A stretch of DNA of 64,000 nt, from contig BOWX01000002.1 in the NCBI GenBank assembly GCA_019650355.1, positions 1 through 64,000 of the forward strand. The letters run 5' to 3'. Below, in pieces: positions 42,927 through 53,680 of this stretch. Positions within the stretch are counted from its first letter, which is position 1. Each line of letters starts with the position of its first letter. A program made the position numbers and the translations under genes. The notes under the pieces were generated by a model, which saw nothing but the letters and a program-made list of their open reading frames with translations, was not told where the DNA came from and made no database searches. The stretch comes from Fidelibacterota bacterium (GTDB taxonomy: Bacteria; Fidelibacterota; Marinisomatia; Marinisomatales; Marinisomataceae).

Positions 42927-43286
42927 TTAAAATTTAAGACCACCTTCTCTAGCTGCATCAGCTAAAGACTTAACTCTACCGTGGTATCTAAATCCATTTC
43001 TATCGAAATAAATTTTATTAATCTTTTTTCCTTTTACTCTTTTAGAAAGAGAAGTTCCAACAAGTGCTGCAAGTTCAGTTTTAGTCACCTTTTTCTTTGA
43101 AAACTCTTTTTCTTTTGAAGATGCAGAAACAATGGTCTTTTGATTAAAATCATCAATGATTTGTGCTTCAATGTGATTAGTACTTTTAAAAATACATAAT
43201 CTCATTTCATCTTTATTAGCAAAAGCTTTTTTTGATCTTTTTCTTCTTCTTAAGTATTGTTCTTTCTTAAGTTTTAAAGCTCTCAT
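42927..43286 (-). CDS. rplR: 50S ribosomal protein L18
   Basis: KIYFDRNGFRYHGRVKSLADAAREGGLKF. Confidence 0.96.
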   Translation of the reverse strand: MRALKLKKEQYLRRRKRSKKAFANKDEMRLCIFKSTNHIEAQIIDDFNQKTIVSASSKEKEFSKKKVTKTELAALVGTSLSKRVKGKKINKIYFDRNGFRYHGRVKSLADAAREGGLKF

Positions 43287-43828
43287 TATTCGCCCCCTCC
43301 AACTGTTTTACCTTGTTTTGAACGAACATATTCATCCTTATATCTAATACCTTTTCCTTTGTATGGCTCAGGCTTCTTTAAAGATCTAATCTTAGCAGCT
43401 ACTTGACCGACTAACTGTTTATCAGCGCCTTTAATTTCAAGCGAGGTTTTATTTGCAACTGCTTCAATACCCTCCGGTAAATCAAATGCAATATCATGTG
43501 AAAAACCTAACTGAAATATTAACCTATTACTCTGAGATTTGACATTAAAACCAACTCCAATAATTTCAAGGTGCTTTGAAAAACCATTTGTAACACCTTC
43601 AATAGCATTAAAAATTAACTGTCTTGTAGTACCATGCATAGATTTTGCAACTTTATCTTCAGATTTTCTTGAAAGATTCATGACTTTATCATCAATATTG
43701 ACTGAAACTTCGTCACATAAGTTTACCATAAGGCTTCCATTGGGACCTTTAACCATTAACTGGCTTTCTTTATTTTCTAAAGAAACGCCGTCAGGAATAT
43801 TAATTAATCTATTTCCAACTCTTGACAT
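43286..43828 (-). CDS. rplF: 50S ribosomal protein L6
   Basis: KPEPYKGKGIRYKDEYVRSKQGKTVG; start at MSRVGNRLINIPDGV. Confidence 0.96.
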   Translation of the reverse strand: MSRVGNRLINIPDGVSLENKESQLMVKGPNGSLMVNLCDEVSVNIDDKVMNLSRKSEDKVAKSMHGTTRQLIFNAIEGVTNGFSKHLEIIGVGFNVKSQSNRLIFQLGFSHDIAFDLPEGIEAVANKTSLEIKGADKQLVGQVAAKIRSLKKPEPYKGKGIRYKDEYVRSKQGKTVGGGE

Positions 43829-43829
43829 A

Positions 43830-44228
43830 CTACCAAACGTTGCAGAGCAACTCTCCTCCAACTTTTAATTCTCTAGCTACTTTATTACTCACTACTCCTT
43901 TAGGAGTTGATAAAACGCTGATTCCCAAACCATTTAATACTCTTGGAATTTCAGAACATGCAACATACACCCTTTTTCCAGGTTTACTAATTTTTTCAAT
44001 TGTTGTAATAGCAGGGGAGTTTTCATTATATCTGAGATATAATCTAATGTCTTCTTTACTATCTTCCTTATCAACAAAAACAAAATTATCTATATACCCT
44101 TCTTCTTTAAGAACAAGAGATAATCTTTTCTTTAAGGTAGACGAAGGAACATCAACCCATCTCTTTTTTGCAGCATAACCATTTCTGATTCTAGTACAAA
44201 AGTCTGCTATTGGATCTGTCATTGACAT
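43830..44228 (-). CDS. rpsH: 30S ribosomal protein S8
   Basis: MTDPIADFCTRIRNGYAAKKR; C-term STPKGVVSNKVARELKVGGELLCNVW. Confidence 0.96.
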   Translation of the reverse strand: MSMTDPIADFCTRIRNGYAAKKRWVDVPSSTLKKRLSLVLKEEGYIDNFVFVDKEDSKEDIRLYLRYNENSPAITTIEKISKPGKRVYVACSEIPRVLNGLGISVLSTPKGVVSNKVARELKVGGELLCNVW

Positions 44229-44237
44229 ATATTTCTC

Positions 44238-44543
44238 CTACCAACTTGCCTTTGTTACACCTGGTAATTCACCCTTAAGTGCAAGCTCTCTAAATGTTAT
44301 TCTTGATAATCCAAATTTTCTCATATATCCTTTTGGTCTTCCTGATACAGCGCAACGATTTGTTAATCTTGAAGCACTAGAAGATCTAGGAAGTTTTTGC
44401 ATTTTAATAATAGCTTTTTCTTTCTCTTCGTCCGATACATTTGGATTTTTAATTATTGCTCTTAATTCTTTTCTTAATTCAAAATGTCTTTGAACTTTTT
44501 TCTGTAAATGAAACTCTCTTACAATTTTTGATTTTTTAGCCAT
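44238..44543 (-). CDS. rpsN: 30S ribosomal protein S14 (long, zinc-independent type)
   Basis: [40 protein letters not shown]. Confidence 0.95.
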   Translation of the reverse strand: MAKKSKIVREFHLQKKVQRHFELRKELRAIIKNPNVSDEEKEKAIIKMQKLPRSSSASRLTNRCAVSGRPKGYMRKFGLSRITFRELALKGELPGVTKASW

Positions 44544-45120
44544 CCTGCTCCTCAACATTGTTTACAACATTTTTTTCTCTTATAGGTAAACCCATAGCTC
44601 TCAATAGTTCATAACAAATATCATCATTTGATGATGAAGTTGTAATAATTACATCCATACCTCTAATTGAATCAACTTTGTCATAATCTATCTCAGCAAA
44701 AACAACTTGTTCTTTAATTCCAAAACTATAATTACCCATTCCATCAAAAGATTTAAAAGATAAACCTCTAAAATCTCTAGTTCTAGGTAATGCAACTGCA
44801 CACAATCTTTCTAAAAACTCATACATAAAGTCTTTTCTAAGAGTAACTTTACAACCAACAGGGAAACCTCTTCTAACCTTAAAGTTAGAAATATCCTTTT
44901 TAGCAGTAGTAACAACAGGCTTTTGACCAGTTATTAACATCAACTCTTCTAAGGCAGACTGCAATGCCTTTTTATTGTCTTTTGCATTACCAATTCCAAT
45001 ATTTAAAGTAATTTTTTCAATTTTTGGGACCTGCATAATGCTAGTAAATTCAAACTTTTTCATTAAATGAGGTCTTACTTCATCTAAATATTTTTTCTTA
45101 TAATTTGGAATACTCATCAT
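44536..45120 (-). CDS. rplE: 50S ribosomal protein L5
   Basis: [42 protein letters not shown]. Confidence 0.97.
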   Translation of the reverse strand: MMSIPNYKKKYLDEVRPHLMKKFEFTSIMQVPKIEKITLNIGIGNAKDNKKALQSALEELMLITGQKPVVTTAKKDISNFKVRRGFPVGCKVTLRKDFMYEFLERLCAVALPRTRDFRGLSFKSFDGMGNYSFGIKEQVVFAEIDYDKVDSIRGMDVIITTSSSNDDICYELLRAMGLPIREKNVVNNVEEQDG

Positions 45121-45426
45121 TTATCCTAATTCTTTGCCACTTCTTTTTGAAACTCTAACTTTAGATTTATCATCAAGAATTTTATAACCAATTCTTGAAG
45201 CATCATCACCTTCCAGAGCCATCAAGTTAGAAATATGTAACGATCTTTCTCTTTCAGAAAAACCTCCTTGTGGATTCTCTTGAGTTGGACGTACTGCTCT
45301 TTTTGTTAATGCAACACCTTCAACAATTGCACGTTGAGAGTGAGGAATTACTTTTAGCACTTTTCCAGTCATACCTTTGAAGTTTCCAGAAACAACTTTA
45401 ACCATCATATCTTTTTTAATTTTCAT
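45121..45426 (-). CDS. rplX: 50S ribosomal protein L24
   Basis: KKDMMVKVVSGNFKGMTGKVLKV. Confidence 0.95.
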   Translation of the reverse strand: MKIKKDMMVKVVSGNFKGMTGKVLKVIPHSQRAIVEGVALTKRAVRPTQENPQGGFSERERSLHISNLMALEGDDASRIGYKILDDKSKVRVSKRSGKELG

Positions 45427-45795
45427 TTATAATACCTCTGGGGCCATTGAAATAATTTTCATATACCCACCTTCTCTTAATTCTCTTGCTACAGGACCAA
45501 AGATCCTTGTTCCTTTTGGCTCATTCTGAGCATTTAATATCACTGCAGCATTATCATCAAATCTAATATAAGAGCCATCTCTTCTTCTGACTTCTTTTTT
45601 CACACGAACAACAACTGCTCTAGCAACTTCACCCTTTTTAACCATACCGCCAGGAGTCGATGATTTGACAGATACAACTATAATATCTCCAATGCTCGCA
45701 TATCTTTTCTTTGAACCGCCCAATACTTTAAAGCATTGTACAACTTTGGCTCCAGAATTATCTGCTACTTTTAATCTTGTTTCCTGTTGAATCAT
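45427..45795 (-). CDS. rplN: 50S ribosomal protein L14
   Basis: [27 protein letters not shown]. Confidence 0.97.
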   Translation of the reverse strand: MIQQETRLKVADNSGAKVVQCFKVLGGSKKRYASIGDIIVVSVKSSTPGGMVKKGEVARAVVVRVKKEVRRRDGSYIRFDDNAAVILNAQNEPKGTRIFGPVARELREGGYMKIISMAPEVL

Positions 45796-46049
45796 TATTT
45801 TTTACTACCGCTAATAAGCTTAGAAGCTCTCCATCTTTTAGTCTTGCTCAAAGGTTTAGAAGCAACTATTTGAACGGTATCTCCGACATTAAATGCGTTC
45901 TTTTCATCATGAGCATAGTATTTTTTAGATCTTTTCATATATTTCTTATAAAGCTTGTGTTTCACAAGTCTTTCAACGCTCACTACAACAGTTTTGTCCA
46001 TTGCATTTGAAATAACTTTTCCTACCATTCTTTGAGCATTTCTATCCAT
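45795..46049 (-). CDS. rpsQ: 30S ribosomal protein S17
   Basis: [31 protein letters not shown]. Confidence 0.95.
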   Translation of the reverse strand: MDRNAQRMVGKVISNAMDKTVVVSVERLVKHKLYKKYMKRSKKYYAHDEKNAFNVGDTVQIVASKPLSKTKRWRASKLISGSKK

Positions 46050-46252
46050 TAATTATTTTCTCCATTTAAAGATAATTCTTTTAATATAGTATTAATCTTA
46101 GCATTCTCTTTTTTCATTTCAGAAATAAGCTTGTAATCTTCTAATTGTTGAATAGATTTTTGGAAACGATACTTTTGTAAACTTTCCATATTATCAATCA
46201 ATCTTGATTTCAAGTCATTTTCAGACAGTTTTCTAAGATCTTCAATTTTCAT
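46049..46252 (-). CDS. rpmC: 50S ribosomal protein L29
   Basis: [21 protein letters not shown] and position. Confidence 0.93.
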   Translation of the reverse strand: MKIEDLRKLSENDLKSRLIDNMESLQKYRFQKSIQQLEDYKLISEMKKENAKINTILKELSLNGENN

Positions 46253-46664
46253 CTAAACCTCTTCTAGATACTAATTTTGTTTTGATTGCTAGCTTATTTC
46301 CAGCAATTCTAAAAGCTTCTTGAGCCAATTCTTTTGATATTCCTTCAACTTCAAATAAAATTCTTCCTGGTCTAACATTAGCTACCCAATATTCAGGAGA
46401 ACCTTTACCTTTACCCATTCTTGTTTCAAGAGGTTTCTTTGTAATAGGTTTATCTGGAAAAATTCTAATCCACATCTTTCCTACTTTTCTTACTCTTCTA
46501 GATATAGAAATTCTTGTTGCTTCTATTTGTCTAGCAGTAATCCATCCTGGCTCCATTGCTTTCATACCATAACTACCAAAGTTTACCTCAGTACCACCTT
46601 TAGCCATTCCTTTACGGTTTCCTCTGTGGACTTTTCTGTATTTAATCTTTTTTGGTTCTAACAT
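46242..46664 (-). CDS. rplP: 50S ribosomal protein L16
   Basis: [26 protein letters not shown]. Confidence 0.96.
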   Translation of the reverse strand: MLEPKKIKYRKVHRGNRKGMAKGGTEVNFGSYGMKAMEPGWITARQIEATRISISRRVRKVGKMWIRIFPDKPITKKPLETRMGKGKGSPEYWVANVRPGRILFEVEGISKELAQEAFRIAGNKLAIKTKLVSRRGLDEN

Positions 46665-47303
46665 TATTTCTTAGCCTTTGCAAATCCGTTACAAATCCAA
46701 ACTTTAATTCCAATAATACCGTAAGTAGTATGTGCTTCAACAAGTGCATAATCTATATCTGCTCTCAAAGTATGAAGAGGTACTCTTCCCTCCATAAATC
46801 TTTCAGATCTTGCAATTTCAACACCACCTAATCTACCAGATACATTAATTCTAATTCCTTCAGCACCCATTCTCATAGTTGATTGCATAGTTTTATTTAA
46901 AACTCTTCTGTATGGCATTTTTTTAACCAACTGAGAAGCAATATTTTGGCCAACCAATTCTGCATTTAATTCTGGACGTTTTACTTCGTTAATATTTAGA
47001 TGTATATCTTCAGTATTACATAGCTTAGCAACTTCTTTTTTCAGTCTAGCAACTCTCTTCACTGCCTCTACCAATTACAATACCTGGTCTAGCAGTATGT
47101 ATTGTAACAGTAATTGCCTGAGAAGTTCTTTCAATATTTACAGAAGCAACTGAAGCGTCTTGTAGTCTTTTCTTTAAATACTTTCTTAACTTAATATCTT
47201 GAGCCAAATCAGTAGCATAGGCATTCTTCTTTGGAAACCAATTGGAAGTCCAATTTTTATTAACTTCTAATCTAAGTCCTTTTGGATGTGTCTTTTGTCC
47301 CAT
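46664..47303 (-). CDS. rpsC: 30S ribosomal protein S3, one frameshift near 47060
   Basis: [12 protein letters not shown]...[13 protein letters not shown] then frame shift to [13 protein letters not shown]...[14 protein letters not shown]. Confidence 0.95.
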
Positions 47304-47307
47304 CTAT

Positions 47308-47643
47308 TTACCCTATAACAATTTTTAAGTGACTAGTTCTCTTCTTAATTCTGTTTGCTCGCCCTTGAGCTCTTGCTCTAAATCTTTTTAATGCTGGGCC
47401 TTCATCAACAGTAATAGTTTTTACATTAACTGAATTCATATCAAGATTAAAATCTTCGTTATTATCAGCATTAGCAATGGCTGAAGATAAAGTTTTTAAA
47501 ATAATAGCTGCACCTTTTTCATCCATATGACTTAAAGAGTTAAGAGCTTTATTTACGTTTAAACCTCTAACTAAATCAGCTACCTTTCTCAATTTTTTTG
47601 GAGAAATTCTAACACTATTTGCTTTTGATACAATTTCCATCAT
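47308..47643 (-). CDS. rplV: 50S ribosomal protein L22
   Basis: VRISPKKLRKVADLVRG; DEGPALKRFRARAQGRANRIKKRTSH. Confidence 0.96.
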   Translation of the reverse strand: MMEIVSKANSVRISPKKLRKVADLVRGLNVNKALNSLSHMDEKGAAIILKTLSSAIANADNNEDFNLDMNSVNVKTITVDEGPALKRFRARAQGRANRIKKRTSHLKIVIG

Positions 47644-47915
47644 TATTTTTTCTTTCTATCTCCAGAATGCATTCTAAATGTTCTTGTTGGAGAAAATTCA
47701 CCTAGTTTGTGACCTACCATATTTTCAGTAATGAAAACTGGAATAAACTTATTTCCATTATGAACGGCAAATGTATGGCCTACAAAGTCTGGAAGGATAA
47801 TTGAGTTTCTAGCCCAAGTCTTAATAACAGACTTTTTTGAAGATTCTTCCATTTTATGAACCTTTTTTAAAAGTTTCATATCAATATGAGGACCTTTTCT
47901 AATGGATCTAGCCAT
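47643..47915 (-). CDS. rpsS: 30S ribosomal protein S19
   Basis: [31 protein letters not shown]. Confidence 0.97.
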   Translation of the reverse strand: MARSIRKGPHIDMKLLKKVHKMEESSKKSVIKTWARNSIILPDFVGHTFAVHNGNKFIPVFITENMVGHKLGEFSPTRTFRMHSGDRKKK

Positions 47916-48742
47916 TAATCATTTCTCCTTTTAATAATTAAAGCATTTGATTTTTTATTCTTTTTACGGGTTTTTAAACCTTTTGTTTGCTTACCCCATG
48001 GTGAAACAGGATGTCTACCTCCAGAACTTTTACCTTCACCACCACCCATTGGATGATCAACTGGATTCATCGCTACACCTCTAACTTTTGGTCGTCTTCC
48101 AAGCCATCTTGATCTTCCAGCTTTTCCTGAACGAACCAACTCGTGTTGTTTATTTCCTACAACACCTACAGTTGCTAAGCATTTTTCAGGTACCATTCTA
48201 ACTTCTCCTGATGGCATTTTAAGAGTAACATAATTGTTGTCATGAGCCATAACTTGAACATATGCACCTGCGCTTCTAGCCATCTGGGCTCCTTTTCCAG
48301 GAATCATTTCAATATTATGAACAAATTGTCCAGATGGAATATTTTTTAACTGCATTGCATTTCCAGTTTTTAGCTCAGCCTTTTCGCTGGAAATAATTTT
48401 ATCTCCAACTTTTAAACCATCAGGCTGAATAATATATCTTTTTTCACCATCGATATAGTGAATTAAGGCAATAAATGCACTTCTGTTTGGATCATATTCA
48501 ATTGTTGCTACTTTACCCTCGATATCAAATTTATTTCTTTTAAAATCGATGATTCTATAGCTTCTTTTATGCCCGCCACCTCTTCTTCTAGAAGTGATAC
48601 GACCTTTATTATTTCTACCACCAGTTTTCTTGAGTTTTCTAACCAAAGATTTCTCTGGCTTATCAGTTGTAATTTCAGAAAAATCTGGTCTAGAAGTAAA
48701 TCTAGATGCTGGAGTTACCGGTTTAAGTTGTCTTATAGCCAT
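47915..48742 (-). CDS. rplB: 50S ribosomal protein L2
   Basis: [42 protein letters not shown]. Confidence 0.97.
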   Translation of the reverse strand: MAIRQLKPVTPASRFTSRPDFSEITTDKPEKSLVRKLKKTGGRNNKGRITSRRRGGGHKRSYRIIDFKRNKFDIEGKVATIEYDPNRSAFIALIHYIDGEKRYIIQPDGLKVGDKIISSEKAELKTGNAMQLKNIPSGQFVHNIEMIPGKGAQMARSAGAYVQVMAHDNNYVTLKMPSGEVRMVPEKCLATVGVVGNKQHELVRSGKAGRSRWLGRRPKVRGVAMNPVDHPMGGGEGKSSGGRHPVSPWGKQTKGLKTRKKNKKSNALIIKRRND

Positions 48743-48751
48743 TTAAAATAC

Positions 48752-49063
48752 CTATACGCTAAATAAATCTATATTATAACCATCTATTAATGTAACAATG
48801 GCTCTTTTTTTACTCTTAGCAAATCCATCAGTTCTTATAGTTCGACCATTACTTTTAACTGTCATTTGCTTTGCTTTACCTTTTCTGTTAGAGATTGCAA
48901 CCTTAGAAACTTTTACATTGAATTTTTCTTCAACAGCTTTTTTAACATCAATCTTATTGATATCAGAAGGTATCTCAAAAGCGTATTTATTTTCAGTTTC
49001 TTGTAAGGCTGTCATCTTTTCAGTAACAATAGGTCTAATCAAAATCTTTGAAAAATGCTTCAT
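48752..49063 (-). CDS. rplW: 50S ribosomal protein L23
   Basis: ILIRPIVTEKMTALQETENKYAFEI. Confidence 0.95.
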   Translation of the reverse strand: MKHFSKILIRPIVTEKMTALQETENKYAFEIPSDINKIDVKKAVEEKFNVKVSKVAISNRKGKAKQMTVKSNGRTIRTDGFAKSKKRAIVTLIDGYNIDLFSV

Positions 49064-49680
49064 TAGTTTTTACCTCCAAATCTATTTGAAAGATCCTCTA
49101 GTCCAGATACATCAATAAGTATTAACTCATTATCAAATAAATCTTTAACTGAACAAGAATTAGCTTTAACTAATGAAACATAAGGTACATTTCTTGATGC
49201 TAGAGAAAGGTTATCGTCAATTACTGAAGAGATAATTGTTAACTTTCTACCATCAAGATTATTTTTTCTTAAAAAAGATATAAATTCTTTGGTTTTAGGT
49301 TGATTAGGAAATGATTCAACCACTTTAAATGAATCATTTTTAACCTTATCAGATAATATGCATTTAAAAGCAAGCTGCTTAGTTTTAGCATTAACTTTCT
49401 TGAAGTAATATTTTGGGCTTGGACCAAAAATAACACCTCCGCCTCTATTCAATGGAGATCTGCTAGTACCTTGTCTAGCGTTACCAGTACCTTTCTGTCT
49501 AAAAGGCTTTTTACCTCCACCAGAAACCAAAGATCTGTTTTTAGATGAACTCGTTCCTTGTCTAGCATTATTCATTTCTGCAACAACAGACTGATAAACT
49601 GCTTGCGAGTTCATTTCAACTTTGAAAACATTGTCTTTCAAAGTAAAATCTTTACTGGTATCTATTGATTTAATCTTCAT
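49063..49680 (-). CDS. rplD: 50S ribosomal protein L4
   Basis: RSLVSGGGKKPFRQKGTGNARQGTSRSPLNRGGGVIFGP. Confidence 0.96.
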   Translation of the reverse strand: MKIKSIDTSKDFTLKDNVFKVEMNSQAVYQSVVAEMNNARQGTSSSKNRSLVSGGGKKPFRQKGTGNARQGTSRSPLNRGGGVIFGPSPKYYFKKVNAKTKQLAFKCILSDKVKNDSFKVVESFPNQPKTKEFISFLRKNNLDGRKLTIISSVIDDNLSLASRNVPYVSLVKANSCSVKDLFDNELILIDVSGLEDLSNRFGGKN

Positions 49681-50297
49681 TTTTTAAACAAAAATACTGG
49701 TGAATTATTTGCACCAGGAATTGCTCCCTTAATAAATAATAAATTATTTTTATTGTCGATATCTACTATTTCTAAATTTTTAACTGTTACATTATCTGAG
49801 CCCATTCTTCCGGCCATTCTCATTCCTTTAAAAACCCTTGAAGGCCATGATGCTTGTCCAATAGAACCTGGAGCTCTTTCAGTATGCTTATTACCATGAG
49901 TCGCATCTTGTCTTGCAAAGTTGTGTCTTTTAATAGTTCCTGCAAAACCTTTACCTTTTGATTTAGCTCTTACGTCAATTATTTCACCAACATTAAAAAT
50001 TGAAGCATCAAACTGTTGTCCAAGCTTATATTCAAAATCTTCTATAGACTTAAACTCTGCTAAAACTTTAGCTGTTTCTAATCCAGCCTTAGACAAATGA
50101 CCTGTTGTTGGTTTATTAGTATTGTTTTTTGATTTTTGACCATACGCTAATTGAACTGCGTTATAACCGTTATCTTTTTCTTCTTTAATTTGAGAAACAG
50201 TACAAGGACCAGCTTCAACAAGCGTGACAGGTACAACATGACCATTTTCATTAAAAATTTGGGTCATTTTAACTTTTTTACCAATTAAGCCGTACAT
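49677..50297 (-). CDS. rplC: 50S ribosomal protein L3
   Basis: GLIGKKVKMTQIF; KGKGFAGTIKRHNFARQDATHGN. Confidence 0.97.
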   Translation of the reverse strand: MYGLIGKKVKMTQIFNENGHVVPVTLVEAGPCTVSQIKEEKDNGYNAVQLAYGQKSKNNTNKPTTGHLSKAGLETAKVLAEFKSIEDFEYKLGQQFDASIFNVGEIIDVRAKSKGKGFAGTIKRHNFARQDATHGNKHTERAPGSIGQASWPSRVFKGMRMAGRMGSDNVTVKNLEIVDIDNKNNLLFIKGAIPGANNSPVFLFKK

Positions 50298-50306
50298 TTT
50301 ATCTAC

Positions 50307-50615
50307 TTATCCTCTAATCTCAATATCTACACCTGATGGAAGATCTAATTTCATCAATGACTCCACAGTCTTAGGTGTTGAATTAACAATATCTACTACT
50401 CTTTTATGAACTTTTGTTTGAAACTGCTCTCTAGATTTTTTATCAATAAAAGGTGATCTTAAAACAGTATATACAGTTCTTTTCGTTGGCAAAGGAATTG
50501 GTCCTGAAATAATAGCTCCAGTTGACTTTGCAGTTCTAATAATTTTTTCAGCTGACTTATCGAGCAACTTATGATCGTAAGCTTTTAATGAAATTCTAAT
50601 TAAATCTTTAGCCAT
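50307..50615 (-). CDS. rpsJ: 30S ribosomal protein S10
   Basis: [29 protein letters not shown]. Confidence 0.97.
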   Translation of the reverse strand: MAKDLIRISLKAYDHKLLDKSAEKIIRTAKSTGAIISGPIPLPTKRTVYTVLRSPFIDKKSREQFQTKVHKRVVDIVNSTPKTVESLMKLDLPSGVDIEIRG

Positions 50616-50621
50616 GATTGA

Positions 50622-52706
50622 TTACTCTCCGTCCTTTGCTTCTGTTTTCATTAATTTTTCTGTAATTGAAGCAGGCACTTTTGCGTATTCACTAAAGTCC
50701 ATATGAAAATTCGCTCTACCCTGTGAAAGAGATCTTAGATCAGTTGCATATCCAAACATTTCACTTAAAGGAACTGCAGCTTTAATTTGCTGATTAGTAC
50801 CTTGCTGCTCCATTGACTCAACTTTACCTCTTCTGGAGTTAATATCGCCAATAACATCGCCTAAATAGTCATCTGGCGTAGTTGCTTCTACAGCCATAAT
50901 TGGCTCCATCAATACAGGATTAGCAGACTTGCAAGCCTTTGCTATTGCTCTTGAGCCAGCAACTTTGAATGCAATTTCAGAAGAATCAACATCATGATAT
51001 GAACCAAACACTAATTCAACTTCAACATCAGGGATTGGATAACCATACAAGACACCATTTTTTAACTGTTCTTGGATACCTGCGTCGACTGCTGGAATGT
51101 ATTCTCTAGGAATTACACCACCAACGATACTATTAATAAATTTATATCCTTCGCCTTGTGCAGTTGGTTTTACATTAATTACTACATGGCCATATTGCCC
51201 TCTACCACCAGATTGTCGAACAAATTTTTCGTCAATTTTATCAACTGGTTTTTGAATTGCTTCTCTGAATGATACTTGTGGCTTACCAACATTGGCATTT
51301 ACATTAAATTCTCTTTTCAAGCGATCAATAATAATTTCTAGATGAACCTCACCCATACCTGAAATAACAGTCTGACCAGTTTCATTGTCAACTTTTACTT
51401 TAAAGGTTGGGTCCTCTTCACTTAATTTATTCATTCCTTTTGCCAACTGATCTTGGTCACCTTTAGAAACAGGTTCAATTGATACAGAAACAACTGGATC
51501 AGGAAACTCCATGGATTCTAAAGTAACATCGCCTTTTTCTGATAAGGTATGTCCAGTTCTAACATCTTTCAATCCAATAACAGCAACAATCTCTCCTGCT
51601 TTAGCTTCATCCAACTCTTCTCTTTTGTTAGCGTGCATCTGGAGAATTCTTGAAACTCTTTGTTTTTCGCCAGTATTTGAATCGATACAGAAAGAACCTT
51701 TTTTCAAAGAACCAGAATATACTCTGATATAAGTTAATTTTCCTACAAATGGGTCAGTAGCAATTTTAAATGCGAGAGCAGTGAATGAACCATCAACAGA
51801 ATTCTTAACTTCTACACTATCGTCAGGATTATCAACAGATGACCCTTGAATGCTTCCTACATCTGTTGGAGAAGGAAGAAAGTCAATAACCGCATCTAAT
51901 ACTCTTTGTACACCTTTATTTTTAAATGCTGATCCGCATAAAGTTGGAACAAAAGCACTCTCCAGACATCCTTTTTTCAAAGCGTCTTTAATCTCATCAG
52001 GAGATATTTCTTCACCTTCTAAATATTTTTCCATTAACGTATCATCAAAACTTGCAACTTCTTCAACTAAAAAGTTTCTCCATTTATCAGCATCTGCTTT
52101 TAATTCGTCTGGAATATCAATGAATTCAAATTCAGCACCTTGAGAGCTTTCATTATACTGAATAGCTTTCATATTAGTTAAATCTATAATTCCTCTAAAA
52201 TCTTCACCTGCTCCAATAGGAAGTGCAATTGGTAATGGCTTAGCACCAAGTCTTTTTTTCATGGTATCAATAGCATTGTAAAAATCTGCACCAACTCTAT
52301 CCATTTTATTAATAAATGCAATTCTAGGAACATCGTATTTTGTTGCTTGACGCCAAACAGTTTCACTTTGTGGCTCTACACCAGCAACTGCACAAAATAC
52401 CGCTACAGCTCCATCAAGCACTCTAAGGGACCTTTCTACTTCCATTGTAAAATCAACGTGACCAGGTGTGTCAATTAAATTGACTCTATTTTTATTCCAG
52501 TAAAAAGTTGTAGCAGCGGATGTAATAGTAATACCTCTTTCTTGCTCCTGCTCCATCCAATCCATTGTAGCTGCTCCGTCGTGAACCTCACCAATTTTAT
52601 GAGTTTTACCTGCATAATAGAGCATTCTTTCTGTTAAAGTGGTTTTTCCAGCATCAACATGAGCCATAATTCCAATATTTCTAACAATTTTTAAATCAGT
52701 TGACAT
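50622..52706 (-). CDS. fusA: Elongation factor G
   Basis: [43 protein letters not shown]. Confidence 0.98.
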   Translation of the reverse strand: MSTDLKIVRNIGIMAHVDAGKTTLTERMLYYAGKTHKIGEVHDGAATMDWMEQEQERGITITSAATTFYWNKNRVNLIDTPGHVDFTMEVERSLRVLDGAVAVFCAVAGVEPQSETVWRQATKYDVPRIAFINKMDRVGADFYNAIDTMKKRLGAKPLPIALPIGAGEDFRGIIDLTNMKAIQYNESSQGAEFEFIDIPDELKADADKWRNFLVEEVASFDDTLMEKYLEGEEISPDEIKDALKKGCLESAFVPTLCGSAFKNKGVQRVLDAVIDFLPSPTDVGSIQGSSVDNPDDSVEVKNSVDGSFTALAFKIATDPFVGKLTYIRVYSGSLKKGSFCIDSNTGEKQRVSRILQMHANKREELDEAKAGEIVAVIGLKDVRTGHTLSEKGDVTLESMEFPDPVVSVSIEPVSKGDQDQLAKGMNKLSEEDPTFKVKVDNETGQTVISGMGEVHLEIIIDRLKREFNVNANVGKPQVSFREAIQKPVDKIDEKFVRQSGGRGQYGHVVINVKPTAQGEGYKFINSIVGGVIPREYIPAVDAGIQEQLKNGVLYGYPIPDVEVELVFGSYHDVDSSEIAFKVAGSRAIAKACKSANPVLMEPIMAVEATTPDDYLGDVIGDINSRRGKVESMEQQGTNQQIKAAVPLSEMFGYATDLRSLSQGRANFHMDFSEYAKVPASITEKLMKTEAKDGE

Positions 52707-53179
52707 TATCTACCTCTCCCAAAATGAGCAAATGCTTTATTTGCCTCAGCCATACGATGCGTATCTTCTTTTTTCTTAATAGCAGAACCTTCATTGTTAG
52801 ATGCAGATAAAATTTCTCCAGCAAGTCTATTAGACATTGAACTACCAGATCTTTTTTTAGCACTTTCAATAATCCATTGCGAAGCAAGATAAAACTGTCT
52901 TCTGGAAGGAACTTCAATTGGTACTTGATATGTAGCACCACCAATTCTTTTTGATTTTACCTCAACATGAGGAGATGCATTATTAAGAGCCTTCTTGAAA
53001 ATATCAATAGGATCTTTTTTACTTTTATCTTGAACTATATCAAAGGCATCATATAATATTTTTTCTGCAATACCTTTCTTACCATCCGTAAGAAGATAAT
53101 TCATAAACTTAGAAATTTGTAAGTCATTAAACTTAGGATCTGGATTAATTGTTCTTCTTTCTGGTCTTCTTCTTCTCAT
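52706..53179 (-). CDS. rpsG: 30S ribosomal protein S7
   Basis: [29 protein letters not shown]. Confidence 0.97.
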   Translation of the reverse strand: MRRRRPERRTINPDPKFNDLQISKFMNYLLTDGKKGIAEKILYDAFDIVQDKSKKDPIDIFKKALNNASPHVEVKSKRIGGATYQVPIEVPSRRQFYLASQWIIESAKKRSGSSMSNRLAGEILSASNNEGSAIKKKEDTHRMAEANKAFAHFGRGR

Positions 53180-53181
53180 TA

Positions 53182-53556
53182 TTAACTCTTAGGTTTCTTA
53201 GCTCCGTAACGAGATCTACTTGTTTTTCTATCATTTACACCTGCAGTATCCAATGAACCACGAACAATATGAAATCTAACACCTGGAAGGTCTTTAACCC
53301 TACCGCCTTCAATTAATACAATTGAGTGCTCTTGAAGGTTGTGTCCTTCACCAGGAATATATGCATTAACTTCAATACCATTAGTTAATCTTACTCTTGC
53401 TACTTTTCTAAGCGCAGAATTAGGCTTCTTAGGAGTAGTAGTATAAACACGAGTACATACACCTCTCTTTTGAGGGCTTTTTTCAAGCGCTCTACTAGCC
53501 GATTTATTGACTATTTTCTTTCTACTCTTTCTTATTAACTGATTTACAGTTGGCAT
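53182..53556 (-). CDS. rpsL: 30S ribosomal protein S12
   Basis: [32 protein letters not shown]. Confidence 0.98.
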   Translation of the reverse strand: MPTVNQLIRKSRKKIVNKSASRALEKSPQKRGVCTRVYTTTPKKPNSALRKVARVRLTNGIEVNAYIPGEGHNLQEHSIVLIEGGRVKDLPGVRFHIVRGSLDTAGVNDRKTSRSRYGAKKPKS

Positions 53557-53591
53557 ATATATTTCCTTTTATATTTTTAAAAGTCCGGGCG

Positions 53592-53620
53592 AATATATCG
53601 TTATAACACGGAAGAATCAA
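53592..53620 (-). promoter_or_regulatory. Candidate sigma-70 promoter for the str/S10 operon
   Basis: Minus strand TTGATT-N17-TATATT, about 36 bp upstream of the rpsL start. Confidence 0.5.
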
Positions 53621-53680
53621 ACTTTTTCTTCTACGCGTAGGATTATTCAAATTGGACTAAAAAATCATAATCTTAATAAT

